From the NCBI RefSeq assembly GCF_000421825.1, contig NZ_ATXT01000015.1, forward strand, positions 1-64,000: a stretch of DNA of 64,000 nt, in the 5' to 3' direction. Shown piece after piece: positions 24,237 through 35,579 of the stretch (position 1 is the stretch's first letter; the number at the start of each line of letters is the position of its first letter). The translations under genes and the position numbers were made by a program. Below the pieces are notes generated by a model that worked only from the letters and a program-made list of their open reading frames with translations, did no database searches and was not told the DNA's origin. Source of the stretch: Humibacter albus DSM 18994 (GTDB lineage Bacteria > Actinomycetota > Actinomycetes > Actinomycetales > Microbacteriaceae).

Positions 24237-25175
24237 TCAGATACCGAACCTGACGACCCAGTAGTCGTCCGTCCACAGGGGACGCACGCTGATGCTGCGC
24301 CCGACATCCGGTGCATCGAGGATGTTGCCGTTGCCGGCGTAGAAGCCGACGTGGCTGCCCATGGCGATCACGTCTCCCGGGACGGCGTCGGCGATGGAGA
24401 TGCGCGTCCCCATGTTTCCGATGGCCGTCGCCGAGTGCGGCAGCGAGATGCCGAACTGCGCATAGACGAACATCACGTAACCGGAGCAGTCGAAGCCGGC
24501 CGGAGTGTCGCCGCCGTACACGTACGGGACGCCGATGTACTGCTGCGCGACGGAATACACCTGGGCGAGGCTGAAGTTCGGATAAGGCGGGTTGGCCAGG
24601 TAGTCCGCTGCGCTCGGACCGGTGTACGACGCCGCGTACGTCTGCATCTGTGCGGCAGCGACGGCGCGCTCCGCGGCTGCCTTCTTGTCGGCGAGCTCCT
24701 GCTCGGTCGTGGCGCTGAAGGTGTCCTTCGTGGTCACCGGCTCATCGATGGCCTTCGACACGCGTACGGACTGGGCGTTCGTCTTCTTCAGGTCGTCGAT
24801 CACCGAGCTGTGACCGAAGGATGCCTGGTTCGATTCCGTGGGATTGAACGCGTATGCGGGGATCGCGATCGTCGCGACGATGCCGCCGGCGATCGCCATC
24901 ACCGCCAGGTTCACCAGCGGGCGCAGCCGGCGCTTGCGCTTGGTCGATGCGGGTTTCGCGGCCGACGCGGTGCGGGGAGCCGAGGCGACAGCGTCGCGGT
25001 GCATGGTGCGATGAGCACTGACGTTCTGAGATGAGCGGAGACTGCGGCGCGATACGAATGCCTCGTTCGAGGAGTCGCTCGCGGAGAGTGATGAGGTACT
25101 CGGGTGTGAAGCACTCGGGTCAGAAGTACTCGGGTCAGGGTCCTCGGGGAGGCCGCTCGTACCTAATGTTGCCAA
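24237..25175 (-). CDS. NlpC/P60-family cell-wall hydrolase
   Basis: The 312-residue product has a Ser/Asp-rich cytoplasmic start, a SRRSLR stretch, a basic KRKRRLRP segment and a membrane anchor or signal (LVNLAVMAIAGGIVATIAIP-AYA). The C-terminal 110 residues are the peptidase: GVPYVYGGDTPAGFDCSGYV with catalytic Cys, LPHSATA, and the His in AMGSHVGFYAGNGNILDAP. It should cut the stem peptides of peptidoglycan. The start TTG at 25175 is chosen because GGAGG lies eight bases upstream and the product keeps the SRRSLR region usual in homologues. Confidence 0.85.
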   Translation of the reverse strand: MATLGTSGLPEDPDPSTSDPSASHPSTSSLSASDSSNEAFVSRRSLRSSQNVSAHRTMHRDAVASAPRTASAAKPASTKRKRRLRPLVNLAVMAIAGGIVATIAIPAYAFNPTESNQASFGHSSVIDDLKKTNAQSVRVSKAIDEPVTTKDTFSATTEQELADKKAAAERAVAAAQMQTYAASYTGPSAADYLANPPYPNFSLAQVYSVAQQYIGVPYVYGGDTPAGFDCSGYVMFVYAQFGISLPHSATAIGNMGTRISIADAVPGDVIAMGSHVGFYAGNGNILDAPDVGRSISVRPLWTDDYWVVRFGI

Positions 25176-25189
25176 GGTGTGAACCTCCG

Positions 25190-27331
<2,142 letters not shown>

Positions 27332-27348
27332 ACGGGACCGGCCCTCTC

Positions 27349-27621
27349 ATGCGCGTGTGGCTGAAGGACAGCGAGCGGCTCCCCGATCCGCCGCCGATGA
27401 AGACCGACGATCGGGCGGCGTTCCTGGTCGGCACCGTGCTGTGGATCGTCGCCGCCGTGCTGGCCGCCGTGTTCGCGCAGCCGCTCGCCGCGCACGGCGC
27501 CAGCTGGGTGATCGCGATGGCGCTCGTCGGCGTCGGGACCGGACTGTTGGGGCTCGTCTACACCCAGTTGAGGAGAACGCGGTCCGCCAGGACCCCATCC
27601 GAACGAGCGTCGCGGCGCTGA
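27349..27621 (+). CDS. DUF2530-type small membrane protein
   Basis: The 90-residue product starts MRVWLKDSERLPDPPPMKTD, then has two membrane helices (AAFLVGTVLWIVAAVLAAVF and SWVIAMALVGVGTGLLGLVY) and a basic tail. The WLK..ERxPDPPPxKTDDR opening is typical of DUF2530 proteins of actinobacteria. It begins 17 bases after serC. Function is unknown. Confidence 0.75.
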   Translation: MRVWLKDSERLPDPPPMKTDDRAAFLVGTVLWIVAAVLAAVFAQPLAAHGASWVIAMALVGVGTGLLGLVYTQLRRTRSARTPSERASRR

Positions 27622-27622
27622 C

Positions 27623-28138
27623 TCACTCTTCTTCGTCGTGCGGCTCGAAATCGACGCCGTCGAGGTCTCCACCATCGACATCCACGCCATCGATATCCAC
27701 GCCGTCGAGGTCGTCGTCCTCGTCGGTCTCGTCCTCGTCGATCCCGTCCCCGTCCGGCTCGCCTTCGGCCGCAGTGTCGTGGGATGCCTCGCCTTGGGAC
27801 TCCCCCGCCGCCCGCGCCACCTCCTGCGCGGCCTGGTATTCAGCGAGCCGCTCCGACCACGGAACCCAGTCCGGCGCCAGCAGAGCCTCATCGCCCGGCA
27901 GCAGCTCGGCCTCGAGCACGACAGGCTCGGACTCCTCGTCCACGCGCGCCAGGGTGACCGTCCAGTGCCAGCCCGGGTAACCGAGCAGGCGGCACTCGAA
28001 CAGCAGGGAGAGCACGTGCTCCCCCTCCACGACATGGCCGGCGATCCGCCCGACGCTCGAGGAGGGCGTGATCTCCAGGAGAGCGGCTTTGGCCACGTCG
28101 TGCGCCTCGAGCAGGCGCTTGTCGGGGGTGTCAGACAT
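27623..28138 (-). CDS. DUF3027-type protein with acidic tail
   Basis: The 171-residue product has HDVAKAALLEITPSSSVGRI, FECRLLGYPGWHWTVTLARV and LLPGDEALLAPDWVPWSERL, which match the DUF3027 core found next to cold-shock genes in actinobacteria. Its last 50 residues are a run of Asp/Glu with DGVDIDGVDVDGGDLDGVDF repeats. The ATG overlaps the end of the cold-shock gene by eight bases, so the two are co-translated. Confidence 0.8.
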   Translation of the reverse strand: MSDTPDKRLLEAHDVAKAALLEITPSSSVGRIAGHVVEGEHVLSLLFECRLLGYPGWHWTVTLARVDEESEPVVLEAELLPGDEALLAPDWVPWSERLAEYQAAQEVARAAGESQGEASHDTAAEGEPDGDGIDEDETDEDDDLDGVDIDGVDVDGGDLDGVDFEPHDEEE

Positions 28139-28511
28139 CCAGATCGTCCGCCACCTTGCGCAGCACGGCCGCGATCTTGCGACCGTGAGCGGCATCGGGG
28201 TAACGGCCGCGCTTGAGCCCGGCACCGATCCCGTCGAGCAGCTTGACGAGGTCTTCGATGATCACCGCCATGTCGTCGGCCGACTTGCGGTTCATCTTCG
28301 TCAGAGACGGCGAGCGCTCGAGAACGCGGACCGAAAGCGCTTGCGCGCCGCGCTTGCCCTCGGCGACCCCGAACTCCAGCCGGGTGCCCGCCTTCACGAC
28401 GGCACCGGTGGGCAGGGCCGACGCGTGGAGGAACACTTCGCCACCGCCGTCTTGGGCGATGAAGCCGAAGCCTTTCTCCTCGTCGTAGAACTTGACCTTG
28501 CCGGTCGGCAT
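28131..28511 (-). CDS. Cold-shock domain protein with C-terminal extension
   Basis: Residues 1-65 are a cold-shock OB fold (MPTGKVKFYDEEKGFGFIAQ with RNP1 GFGFI, then EVFLHAS with RNP2). A further 60-residue helical part follows (MNRKSADDMAVIIEDLVKLL, AAHGRKIAAVLRKVADDLDV). The two-part form of 126 residues is common in Micrococcales and differs from the 67-residue protein at 42258. It probably binds single-stranded nucleic acid. It overlaps the DUF3027 gene downstream. Confidence 0.88.
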   Translation of the reverse strand: MPTGKVKFYDEEKGFGFIAQDGGGEVFLHASALPTGAVVKAGTRLEFGVAEGKRGAQALSVRVLERSPSLTKMNRKSADDMAVIIEDLVKLLDGIGAGLKRGRYPDAAHGRKIAAVLRKVADDLDV

Positions 28512-28567
28512 GCGAGACCTCTTTCGCAGGGGGTGAGCCGTGTGCAACGTCAATTATCCTTGATTCC

Positions 28568-28843
28568 GTGACCGAGATGACCCCGCAGCCCGTATCCCGC
28601 CTTCAACGGGCGCTGGCCTTCATCGCGGCGGGGCTGGTGATCCTCTCGCTGGCCTGCTTCTTCGTGCTGATGATCGGCACCTGGCTCGGCGCTGGGCCGG
28701 CCCAGGGCTCCGGCGAGGGCATCTGGCCGACGGTCGAGCTTCTGCCTCTGGCCGCCCTGCCGCTCGCGTTCGTGCTCATCATCGTTCTTCTCGTCGTGAG
28801 CATCGTCGGCCGCAGCCGTCAAAACCGGAAGGACGCCCGGTAG
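28568..28843 (+). CDS. Small two-helix membrane protein, hypothetical
   Basis: A 91-residue product with helices ALAFIAAGLVILSLACFFVL and LPLAALPLAFVLIIVLLVVS and a basic tail. The GTG start is the first in frame. It precedes the helicase-associated gene by 36 bases on the same strand. I do not recognise a function. Confidence 0.6.
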   Translation: MTEMTPQPVSRLQRALAFIAAGLVILSLACFFVLMIGTWLGAGPAQGSGEGIWPTVELLPLAALPLAFVLIIVLLVVSIVGRSRQNRKDAR

Positions 28844-28879
28844 GGCGCCGGCCACGAGCGTGACAGGGCCAGAGCCGAC

Positions 28880-30718
28880 ATGACAAGCACGCTCACTCTG
28901 GCCGAACGGCTCGGTTCGCTCACCGACGCCGAGCTGCACGATCTCATCGACTCGCGCGCTCTCGGCCGCTCCCGTGCCGAGGACTTCTTCGACCTCGCCG
29001 ACGCCCTGCTGGAGCCGTACTCGGTGCAGCGCGCGCTCTCCCCTCTCGACCGGCCCACGCTGGCGACCCTGGCCGCCGTGATCGACGCCGGAGGCACAGC
29101 CGATGCCGACCAGGTGGCGAAACACCTGGCAGCGTGGGGCGACGCGGATGCCTCGGCCTCCGACGCCGACGCCCGTCTCGATGCGCTCGTGGCCGCGTTC
29201 CTCGCCGAGCGCACCTCGCCTCAGGTCGCGCTCTACCCCGGAATCGCGTCGCGCTTCGAGGCGTGGCTGGAGGGCGACGGGCTCAGCGGAGCGCGACTGG
29301 CGGCATCCGGCAAGCCGGCCGCGCTGGCGAGCGTGCCCGATGTGGAGCGCCGGTTCGTGGACCGCCTCGCGGCCGAACGCGCATTCGTCGCCGCCGGAGC
29401 CGTCGCCGAGTTCGTGTACGAGCTGGAACGGGAGCCGGCCCGCGAGCTGCAGAAGGGCGGCCTCGCGCTTCCGGACACACGCCGGCTCGCCACGGCGCTC
29501 GGCATCGAGCCGCTGCAGGTCGCGACCGTGCACTGGTTCGCGCGTGGCACCGGGCTGGTCGCGCGCGAGGGCTCCGTGTGGCTGCCGACCACGGACGCCG
29601 AGGCCTGGGCGTCCCTGTCGACGCCAGGGCGATGGGCACGGCTCGCCGCGACCTGGCTCGAGTCGGTGCCCGAGGACATCCGCCCGCTCATGGTCGAGCG
29701 CGCCCACGCGGCGTGGGGCGACGCGCTGCGCGGCTATGCCCGCTGGCGCTACCCGGCGGCCGACGCGACGCTCGACCGGCGCGTCGACGAGGTCGAGGAC
29801 CACGCCGAGTTCCTCGGCATCACGGCGCGCACCGCGCCCAGCACCGCGGGCGTCACGTTGCTGACGCGGGGCCCGGATGCCGCCGCCGACGTCGTGCGCG
29901 CCGCGTTCCCTTCCGAGGTCGACCGCGTGTACGTGCAGAACGATCTCTCGATCGTGGCGCCCGGGCCGCTCGTGCCGTCGCTCGACGCGCGCCTGCGGAC
30001 CCTCGCCGACGTGGAGGGCACGGGGCTGGCCGCCAGTTTCCGTGTCTCGCCGTCGTCTCTGCACCGCGCCATCGCCGCCGGCGAGACGGCCCGGTCGCTG
30101 CGCGAGTTCATCGGCGCGATCTCGCTCACCGGGCTCCCGCAGCCGGTGGCCTATCTCATCGACGAGGCCGCGGCCCGGTACGGACGTGTGCGCGTGCGCA
30201 GCGCGGCGAGCGGCAGCGTCGTGCATTCCACCGATGACCAGCTGTTGCGCACCATCGGCGTCGACCAGACGCTCTCCGCGCTGGCGCTGCGCAACGAGAC
30301 GGACGGGACGCTGAGCAGCCGGTTCCCGATCGACGTGGTCTACTGGGCGCTCGTCGACGCCCACTACGCGGTCGTGGCGGAGGACGCGGAGGGCCGTCAG
30401 CTGCGCGTGCGACGCAGGCTCGGGCATCCCGAACCGCACGACGACACGGACGACGCCGCAGATCTGGTCGCCCGGCTCCGCACTGCCGCCACCACAGACG
30501 GGGACGGCGCTGCGGCCTGGCTCCACCGGCAGCTGGAGTCGGCCGTGCGGTCCCGCACCGTGGTCACCGTGACGGTTGCGCTGCCCGACGGCCGTGAGCA
30601 CGACTACACGCTGGAACCGACCGGGCTCGGCGGCGGACGCCTCCGCGGCCGCGATCGCGCCAGCGACATCGAGCGCACGCTGCCGGTGTCGAGCATCAGG
30701 GCAGTCCGCACGCAGTGA
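28880..30718 (+). CDS. Helicase-associated (XPB-type) protein
   Basis: The 612-residue product has no Walker motifs. Its last third (LVPSLDARLRTLADVEGTGL, FRVSPSSLHRAIAAGETARS, RVRRRLGHPEP) resembles the helicase-C-associated domain that partners bacterial XPB helicases. The rest is alpha-helical, with winged-helix-like stretches. It lies directly upstream of the XPB-like helicase gene in the same orientation, a gene pair conserved across actinobacteria, so a joint role in DNA repair or remodelling is likely. Confidence 0.75.
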   Translation: MTSTLTLAERLGSLTDAELHDLIDSRALGRSRAEDFFDLADALLEPYSVQRALSPLDRPTLATLAAVIDAGGTADADQVAKHLAAWGDADASASDADARLDALVAAFLAERTSPQVALYPGIASRFEAWLEGDGLSGARLAASGKPAALASVPDVERRFVDRLAAERAFVAAGAVAEFVYELEREPARELQKGGLALPDTRRLATALGIEPLQVATVHWFARGTGLVAREGSVWLPTTDAEAWASLSTPGRWARLAATWLESVPEDIRPLMVERAHAAWGDALRGYARWRYPAADATLDRRVDEVEDHAEFLGITARTAPSTAGVTLLTRGPDAAADVVRAAFPSEVDRVYVQNDLSIVAPGPLVPSLDARLRTLADVEGTGLAASFRVSPSSLHRAIAAGETARSLREFIGAISLTGLPQPVAYLIDEAAARYGRVRVRSAASGSVVHSTDDQLLRTIGVDQTLSALALRNETDGTLSSRFPIDVVYWALVDAHYAVVAEDAEGRQLRVRRRLGHPEPHDDTDDAADLVARLRTAATTDGDGAAAWLHRQLESAVRSRTVVTVTVALPDGREHDYTLEPTGLGGGRLRGRDRASDIERTLPVSSIRAVRTQ

Positions 30719-30749
30719 CATCGCGGCGCCCGGCCTAGACTCGTCTGTT

Positions 30750-32390
30750 ATGTCCGACGGCCCCCTCATCGTGCAGAGCGACCGCACCGTGCTGCTCGAG
30801 GTGGCGCACCCCGATGCCGAGGATGCCCGACACGACCTGGCGACCTTCGCCGAGCTCGAGCGCGCTCCCGAGCACATCCACACGTACCGCATCACGCGAC
30901 TCGGACTGTGGAACGCCCGCGCGGCCGGCCACCGGGCATCCGACATGCTTGCCACCCTCGAGCGGTACTCGAAGTTCCCGATCCCGCAGACGGTCTCCGT
31001 CGACATCGAAGAGACCGTGGCCCGGTACGGCCGACTGGTCATCGAGCGCGACGATGACGGCGTGCTCGTGCTGCGCAGCAGCGACGAGGCCGTGCTGCGC
31101 GAGGTCTCGGGCGCCAAGAAGGTGGCGCCTCTGCTGCTCGAGCACCGCGACGACGGTGCCTACGTCGTCGCGGCCTGGGCCAGGGGGCACCTCAAGCAGG
31201 AGCTCGTGAAGCTCGGCTGGCCGGCCGAGGACCTCGCGGGCTACAGCCCGGGGACTCCACACGAGATCGCGCTCGACGAGAGCGACTGGCATCTGCGCGA
31301 CTATCAGGCGAAGGCCGTCGACAACTTCTTCCAGGGGGGCTCGGGCGTGGTGGTGCTGCCGTGCGGCGCGGGCAAGACGCTGGTGGGGGCTGGCGCGATG
31401 GCGATCGCGAAGACGACGACGCTCATCCTGGTCACGAACACGGTCTCGGCCCGGCAATGGCGCGATGAGCTGCTGCGGCGCACGAGCCTCACGGCCGAGG
31501 AGATCGGCGAATACTCGGGCCAGGTCAAGGAGATCAAGCCGGTCACGATCGCGACGTACCAGATCCTCACCGCCAAGCGGAAGGGGCAGTACGCGCACCT
31601 CAGCCTGCTCGACGCGCTCGATTGGGGCCTCATCGTCTACGACGAGGTGCACCTGCTGCCGGCACCGGTCTTCAAGCTCACGGCGGAGCTGCAGGCGCGC
31701 AGACGGCTGGGGCTGACCGCCACGCTCGTGCGCGAAGACGGCCGAGAGGGCGACGTGTTCTCGCTGATCGGCCCGAAGAGGTTCGATGCGCCGTGGAAAG
31801 AGATCGAGTCGCAGGGCTTCATCTCCCCCGCCGCGTGCTACGAGGTGCGCATCGACCTGCCCGGTTCCGAGCGGCTCTCGTACGCCGCGGCCCCCGACGA
31901 CGAGCGATACCGGCTCGCGGCCACGGCGCCGGCGAAGCTCGACGTGGTCCGCTCGCTGGTGAAGCGGCACGCGGGCGAGCGCATCCTGGTCATCGGCCAG
32001 TATCTCGACCAGATCGACGAACTGGCCGATGCCCTGAACGCGCCATCGCTCACCGGCTCCACTCCCGTGGACGAACGCGAACGCCTCTACCAGGAGTTCC
32101 GCGACGGGACGACGCCGGTGCTGGTGGTGAGCAAGGTGGCGAACTTCTCCGTGGATCTCCCCGAGGCGACGGTCGCCGTGCAGGTGAGCGGTTCCTACGG
32201 CTCCCGGCAGGAGGAGGCGCAACGCCTCGGCCGCCTGCTGCGTCCGAAGGAATCCGGTCTCTCGGCCAACTTCTACACGCTCGTCGCCCGCGACACCGTG
32301 GATCAGGACTTCGCGCAGAACCGGCAGCGCTTCCTCGCCGAGCAGGGCTACAGCTACACGATCGTGGACGCGAAGGATCTCGCCGCCTAG
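30750..32390 (+). CDS. XPB/Ssl2-like DNA repair helicase
   Basis: The 546-residue superfamily 2 helicase has an N-terminal XPB-like domain (1-180), motif I LPCGAGKT near residue 207, the DEVH box (YDEVHLLPAP), motif III LGLTATLVRED and the C-terminal motifs LVVSKVANFSVDLP and QEEAQRLGRLLRPK. It should translocate on DNA using ATP. The ATG at 30750 gives the usual bacterial XPB start, 31 bases after the associated gene. Confidence 0.9.
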   Translation: MSDGPLIVQSDRTVLLEVAHPDAEDARHDLATFAELERAPEHIHTYRITRLGLWNARAAGHRASDMLATLERYSKFPIPQTVSVDIEETVARYGRLVIERDDDGVLVLRSSDEAVLREVSGAKKVAPLLLEHRDDGAYVVAAWARGHLKQELVKLGWPAEDLAGYSPGTPHEIALDESDWHLRDYQAKAVDNFFQGGSGVVVLPCGAGKTLVGAGAMAIAKTTTLILVTNTVSARQWRDELLRRTSLTAEEIGEYSGQVKEIKPVTIATYQILTAKRKGQYAHLSLLDALDWGLIVYDEVHLLPAPVFKLTAELQARRRLGLTATLVREDGREGDVFSLIGPKRFDAPWKEIESQGFISPAACYEVRIDLPGSERLSYAAAPDDERYRLAATAPAKLDVVRSLVKRHAGERILVIGQYLDQIDELADALNAPSLTGSTPVDERERLYQEFRDGTTPVLVVSKVANFSVDLPEATVAVQVSGSYGSRQEEAQRLGRLLRPKESGLSANFYTLVARDTVDQDFAQNRQRFLAEQGYSYTIVDAKDLAA

Positions 32391-32410
32391 CCGGCCCCCT
32401 GCACCGTGTC

Positions 32411-33205
32411 TCAGCCGTTTCGGCCCGCGCCGTCTCGGTCCGCGCCTCGCTCGGCGAGATAGCGCAGTAGGAGCGTGTCCTCACCGGAGAGGACCGTGTC
32501 GAGTCGCATGCGCGTCGTCAGATCCGCGGCTCCGCCGGTGATGCGCGGTCCATGCCCGCCGACGAGCAGCGGAGACAGTGTGAGGCAGAGCTCGTCGACC
32601 GCGTCGACGGCCGCGAGCGCTGCGAACAGTGTCGGCCCGCCCTCGCAGTGCACGCGCGGCAGTCCGATCGCCGCCAGCGCCCCCGCGATCGCGCCCGTGT
32701 CCACGGACTCCGCGCCGCACTCGACAATGTCGGCGACGCGTGCGAAACGCACTCCGTCGTCCGCGGCCGCCTTGCGCGAGGTGATCAGCAGGGGCCGGGT
32801 CACGGCGTCGGCGAACACCGCGTCGTCCGCGTCGAGCGCCAGCCGGTTGGAGACGATCGCCAGCCGCGGCTGGGCGGCCAGGCCGTGCGCCGTGCGCCAC
32901 TGCGCGGAGACCGCATCGACGCTCATGCCGGCGTAGCCCTCGGCGCGGATCGTGCCAGCGCCCACGAGCACCACGTCGCACAGCCGGCGCAGCACGTCGA
33001 ACACGCGACGGTCCGCGGCATCCGACAGGCCTCCCGACCGCCCGTCACGCGTGGCGCCGCCGTCGAGACTCGACACGAAGTTGACGCGCAGCCACGATGC
33101 CCCTGCGTTCTCGTAGCAGGCTGCGAGCGCGTCGTCGTCCAGGTCGGCCGTCGCCCGGTCATCCGCCGGAAGAAGCCGGCGAAGCCCCACCTCGTCACTC
33201 TTCAT
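32411..33205 (-). CDS. RibD C-terminal-like (pyrimidine/dihydrofolate reductase fold) protein
   Basis: The 264-residue product shows LRVNFVSSLDGGATRDGRSG, VFDVLRRLCDVVLVGAGTIR, AEGYAG, VHCEGGPTLFAAL and LCLTLSPLLVGGHGPRI, the NADPH-binding reductase fold of RibD and of stand-alone pyrimidine reductases. It lacks the deaminase half. It overlaps the dihydropteroate synthase gene by 11 bases, so it may serve folate or riboflavin metabolism; the substrate is inferred. Confidence 0.83.
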   Translation of the reverse strand: MKSDEVGLRRLLPADDRATADLDDDALAACYENAGASWLRVNFVSSLDGGATRDGRSGGLSDAADRRVFDVLRRLCDVVLVGAGTIRAEGYAGMSVDAVSAQWRTAHGLAAQPRLAIVSNRLALDADDAVFADAVTRPLLITSRKAAADDGVRFARVADIVECGAESVDTGAIAGALAAIGLPRVHCEGGPTLFAALAAVDAVDELCLTLSPLLVGGHGPRITGGAADLTTRMRLDTVLSGEDTLLLRYLAERGADRDGAGRNG

Positions 33206-34100
33206 TGAAGTCCCCCATGTTGTGCTTCAGGTATGCGGGCTGCCGAAAACCGAGGATCGCCTCCGTCATGTGCACGGCCGCGACGGACTCCCGCACGTTG
33301 TGCATGCGCACGATGCGCGCGCCCTGCGTGATGCAGAAGACCGCAGCTGCCAGAGACCCTTCGAGCCTCTCGGAGCGCTCCGCGTCGAGCGTCTCGCCGA
33401 TGAAGTCCTTGTTCGACACCGCGGCGAGCGCGGGCAGGCCGATCGCGGCGATCTCATCGAAGCGGCGGGTCACCTCGAGGCTGTGCAGCGTGTTCTTGTT
33501 GAGGTCGTGTCCGGGGTCGACGATGAGCCGCTCCTCAGGCACGCCGAGCGAGACGGCGAACGCGGCACGGTCGCGCAGAAAGGACACGACCTCGTCGACC
33601 ACGTCGTCGTACTGCGGCCTCGGGTAGACCGTGCGCGGGGCCGCGAGGCTGTGCGTGATCACGAGCGTGGCGTCGCTGTCGGCCACCGCCCCGGCCATGC
33701 CGGGATCGTGGATGCCCGTGGTGTCGTTGATCACGTCGGCTCCGGCCGCGATCGCGTGCCTGGCCACCTCCGCGTCGAACGTGTCCACCGAGATGACCAC
33801 GTCGGACTCCCGGCGCAACGCCTCCACGACCGGAACGACGCGTGCGATCTCCTCTTCCACCGGCAGCGGGGGCCCCGGTTTGAACGGCACGCCGCCGATG
33901 TCGATCCAGTCGGCTCCCCGCGCCGCAGCCGCCAGACAGGCCTGCACGGCCTGATCGAGCGCGAAGGTCGCTCCTCGGTCGTAGAACGAGTCCGGCGTGC
34001 GGTTCACCACGGCCATGATGGCGATCTGCCGGGAGAAGTCGAAGGTGCGCGCGCCGATGGTGCGCACCGGATGCCGCAGGGGCGGAAGGCAGGCGCTCAC
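33195..34100 (-). CDS. folP: Dihydropteroate synthase family protein
   Basis: The 301-residue TIM barrel has IMAVVNRTPDSFYDRGATFA, ADWIDIGGVPFKPGPPLPVE, VISVDTFDAEVARHAI, DVINDTTGIHD, LIVDPGHDLNKNT and ARIVRMHNVRESV, the pterin and pABA sites of dihydropteroate synthase. The GxP in place of GGESTRP in the second motif suggests the FolP2-like actinobacterial branch, which may not be the essential synthase. The GTG at 34100 overlaps the stop of the upstream reductase (GTGA). Confidence 0.82.
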   Translation of the reverse strand: MSACLPPLRHPVRTIGARTFDFSRQIAIMAVVNRTPDSFYDRGATFALDQAVQACLAAAARGADWIDIGGVPFKPGPPLPVEEEIARVVPVVEALRRESDVVISVDTFDAEVARHAIAAGADVINDTTGIHDPGMAGAVADSDATLVITHSLAAPRTVYPRPQYDDVVDEVVSFLRDRAAFAVSLGVPEERLIVDPGHDLNKNTLHSLEVTRRFDEIAAIGLPALAAVSNKDFIGETLDAERSERLEGSLAAAVFCITQGARIVRMHNVRESVAAVHMTEAILGFRQPAYLKHNMGDFNEE

Positions 34101-35332
34101 GCGTCGGCCGCCAGGTCGCCGAGCGGAACATCCGGATCCGCCAACCGCGCCTCGTCGACGGGCCGGCCTGAGCGGATCAGCGCCTGCACCTGGTCGTTCA
34201 CGTCCCACACATTGACGTTCATACCCGCCACGACGGCGCCGTTCGGCGCCACCCAGAACGAGACGAACTCACGGCCTGCCAGATCGCCGCGGTACACCAC
34301 GTGCGCGTCTTTCATCAGCGGGGCGTAGCCGGAGAATTCCATGCCCAGATCGAACTGGTCCGTGTAGAAGTACGGAATGTCGTCGTAATCCACGCCGCGG
34401 TCGATCATGTTCAGCGCGGCCGTGCGTCCCGTGCCGATCGCGTTCGCCCAGTGCTCGCTGCGCAGCCGCTGACCGAGAACGGGATGGAACGGATTCGCGG
34501 CGTCGCCGACCGCGAAGACGCCGTCGGCGCCCGTGCGCATGCCGGCGTCGACCAGGATGCCGGTGCTCGCGTCGAGCCCGGCGTCCTCGGCCAGAGACGT
34601 GAGCGGCACCGCGCCGATGCCGATCACCACCACGTCGGCATCGACCACACCGCCGTCGTACTCGACACCGGTGACCCGTCCGCCTTGCACCCGCAAGCCG
34701 CTCACTCCCACGCCACGGACGAGTCGCACGCCGTGGTCGAGGTGCAGGCTCGCGAAGACCTCGCCGAGCTCGTCGCCGAGAGCACTCGACAGCGGCACCT
34801 GCGCGTGCGAGACGACGGTCACCTCGTTGCCGAACCCGCGTACGGTCGCCGCCACCTCCATGCCGATCCACCCCGATCCGACCACGACGACGCGTTTGTC
34901 GCCGGCCGCCGTCGCCTCGTGGATGGCGCGCGAGTCCTCGATGCTCCGCAGATAGTGGATGCCATCCGCGTCCGCCCCGGGAATCTCGAGCGTGCGCGGG
35001 GTCGCGCCGGTGGCGATCAGGAGCTTCTCGAACGGTACCCGGGCGCCACCTTCGAGCACGAGCGCGCGATCCGCCAGGTCCAGCTCGCGCGCGTGCTGCC
35101 CCGAGCGCACGTCGACATCGTGGTCGTGCCACCAGTCCTCCGGCTGCACCCAGAGTTCGGAATCGTCGTACGACGCGAGATAGGCCTTCGAGAGCGGCGG
35201 CCGGATGTACGGCTTGTGCGCTTCGGCGGCGATCAGCGTGAGGTGGCCCTCGAATCCCTCCTCACGGAGTGTGCTGGCAGCCGTACCCGCGGCGAGCCCG
35301 CCGCCCACGATGACGAATTCGCGTTCAGACAT
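34097..35332 (-). CDS. FAD-dependent ferredoxin-reductase-type oxidoreductase
   Basis: The 411-residue product has two dinucleotide folds: FVIVGGGLAAGTAASTLREE for FAD, KRVVVVGSGWIGMEVAATVR for NAD, and the TGADGVFAVGDAANPFH motif that binds FAD. KPYIRPPLSK is characteristic of the ferredoxin and rubredoxin reductase branch. It overlaps folP by four bases and so leads a three-gene run with folP and the RibD-like gene. Its electron acceptor is not indicated. Confidence 0.88.
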   Translation of the reverse strand: MSEREFVIVGGGLAAGTAASTLREEGFEGHLTLIAAEAHKPYIRPPLSKAYLASYDDSELWVQPEDWWHDHDVDVRSGQHARELDLADRALVLEGGARVPFEKLLIATGATPRTLEIPGADADGIHYLRSIEDSRAIHEATAAGDKRVVVVGSGWIGMEVAATVRGFGNEVTVVSHAQVPLSSALGDELGEVFASLHLDHGVRLVRGVGVSGLRVQGGRVTGVEYDGGVVDADVVVIGIGAVPLTSLAEDAGLDASTGILVDAGMRTGADGVFAVGDAANPFHPVLGQRLRSEHWANAIGTGRTAALNMIDRGVDYDDIPYFYTDQFDLGMEFSGYAPLMKDAHVVYRGDLAGREFVSFWVAPNGAVVAGMNVNVWDVNDQVQALIRSGRPVDEARLADPDVPLGDLAADA

Positions 35333-35579
35333 CCTTGACTCTTCCTCTCCGCAACGACGCCGGCGGTGTGCCGTCCAGCGTGACCCATCCGGGGTCATAG
35401 CGCCGTCGTCTTCGATTCTTCAGCACCGGCCACTTTCGGGGTACCTTTTGCCTTCGGCTTGCCCTCGGCGGGCGCCGTAAAGACCCGAGCGGGTCTAACG
35501 GTTCGCGCACGCACAGCTCACAGGATCTCCCACGACAGACTCACAGGTCAGGCTCAGCCAACGCGCAGAGACTGGGCGC

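Noticed and set aside
28550-31117. Very long open frame antisense to the helicase-associated gene
   Set aside because: It lies opposite a gene with clear conserved partner and codon pattern; its translation is Arg/Gly/Asp-rich without motifs, as expected for a high-GC shadow.
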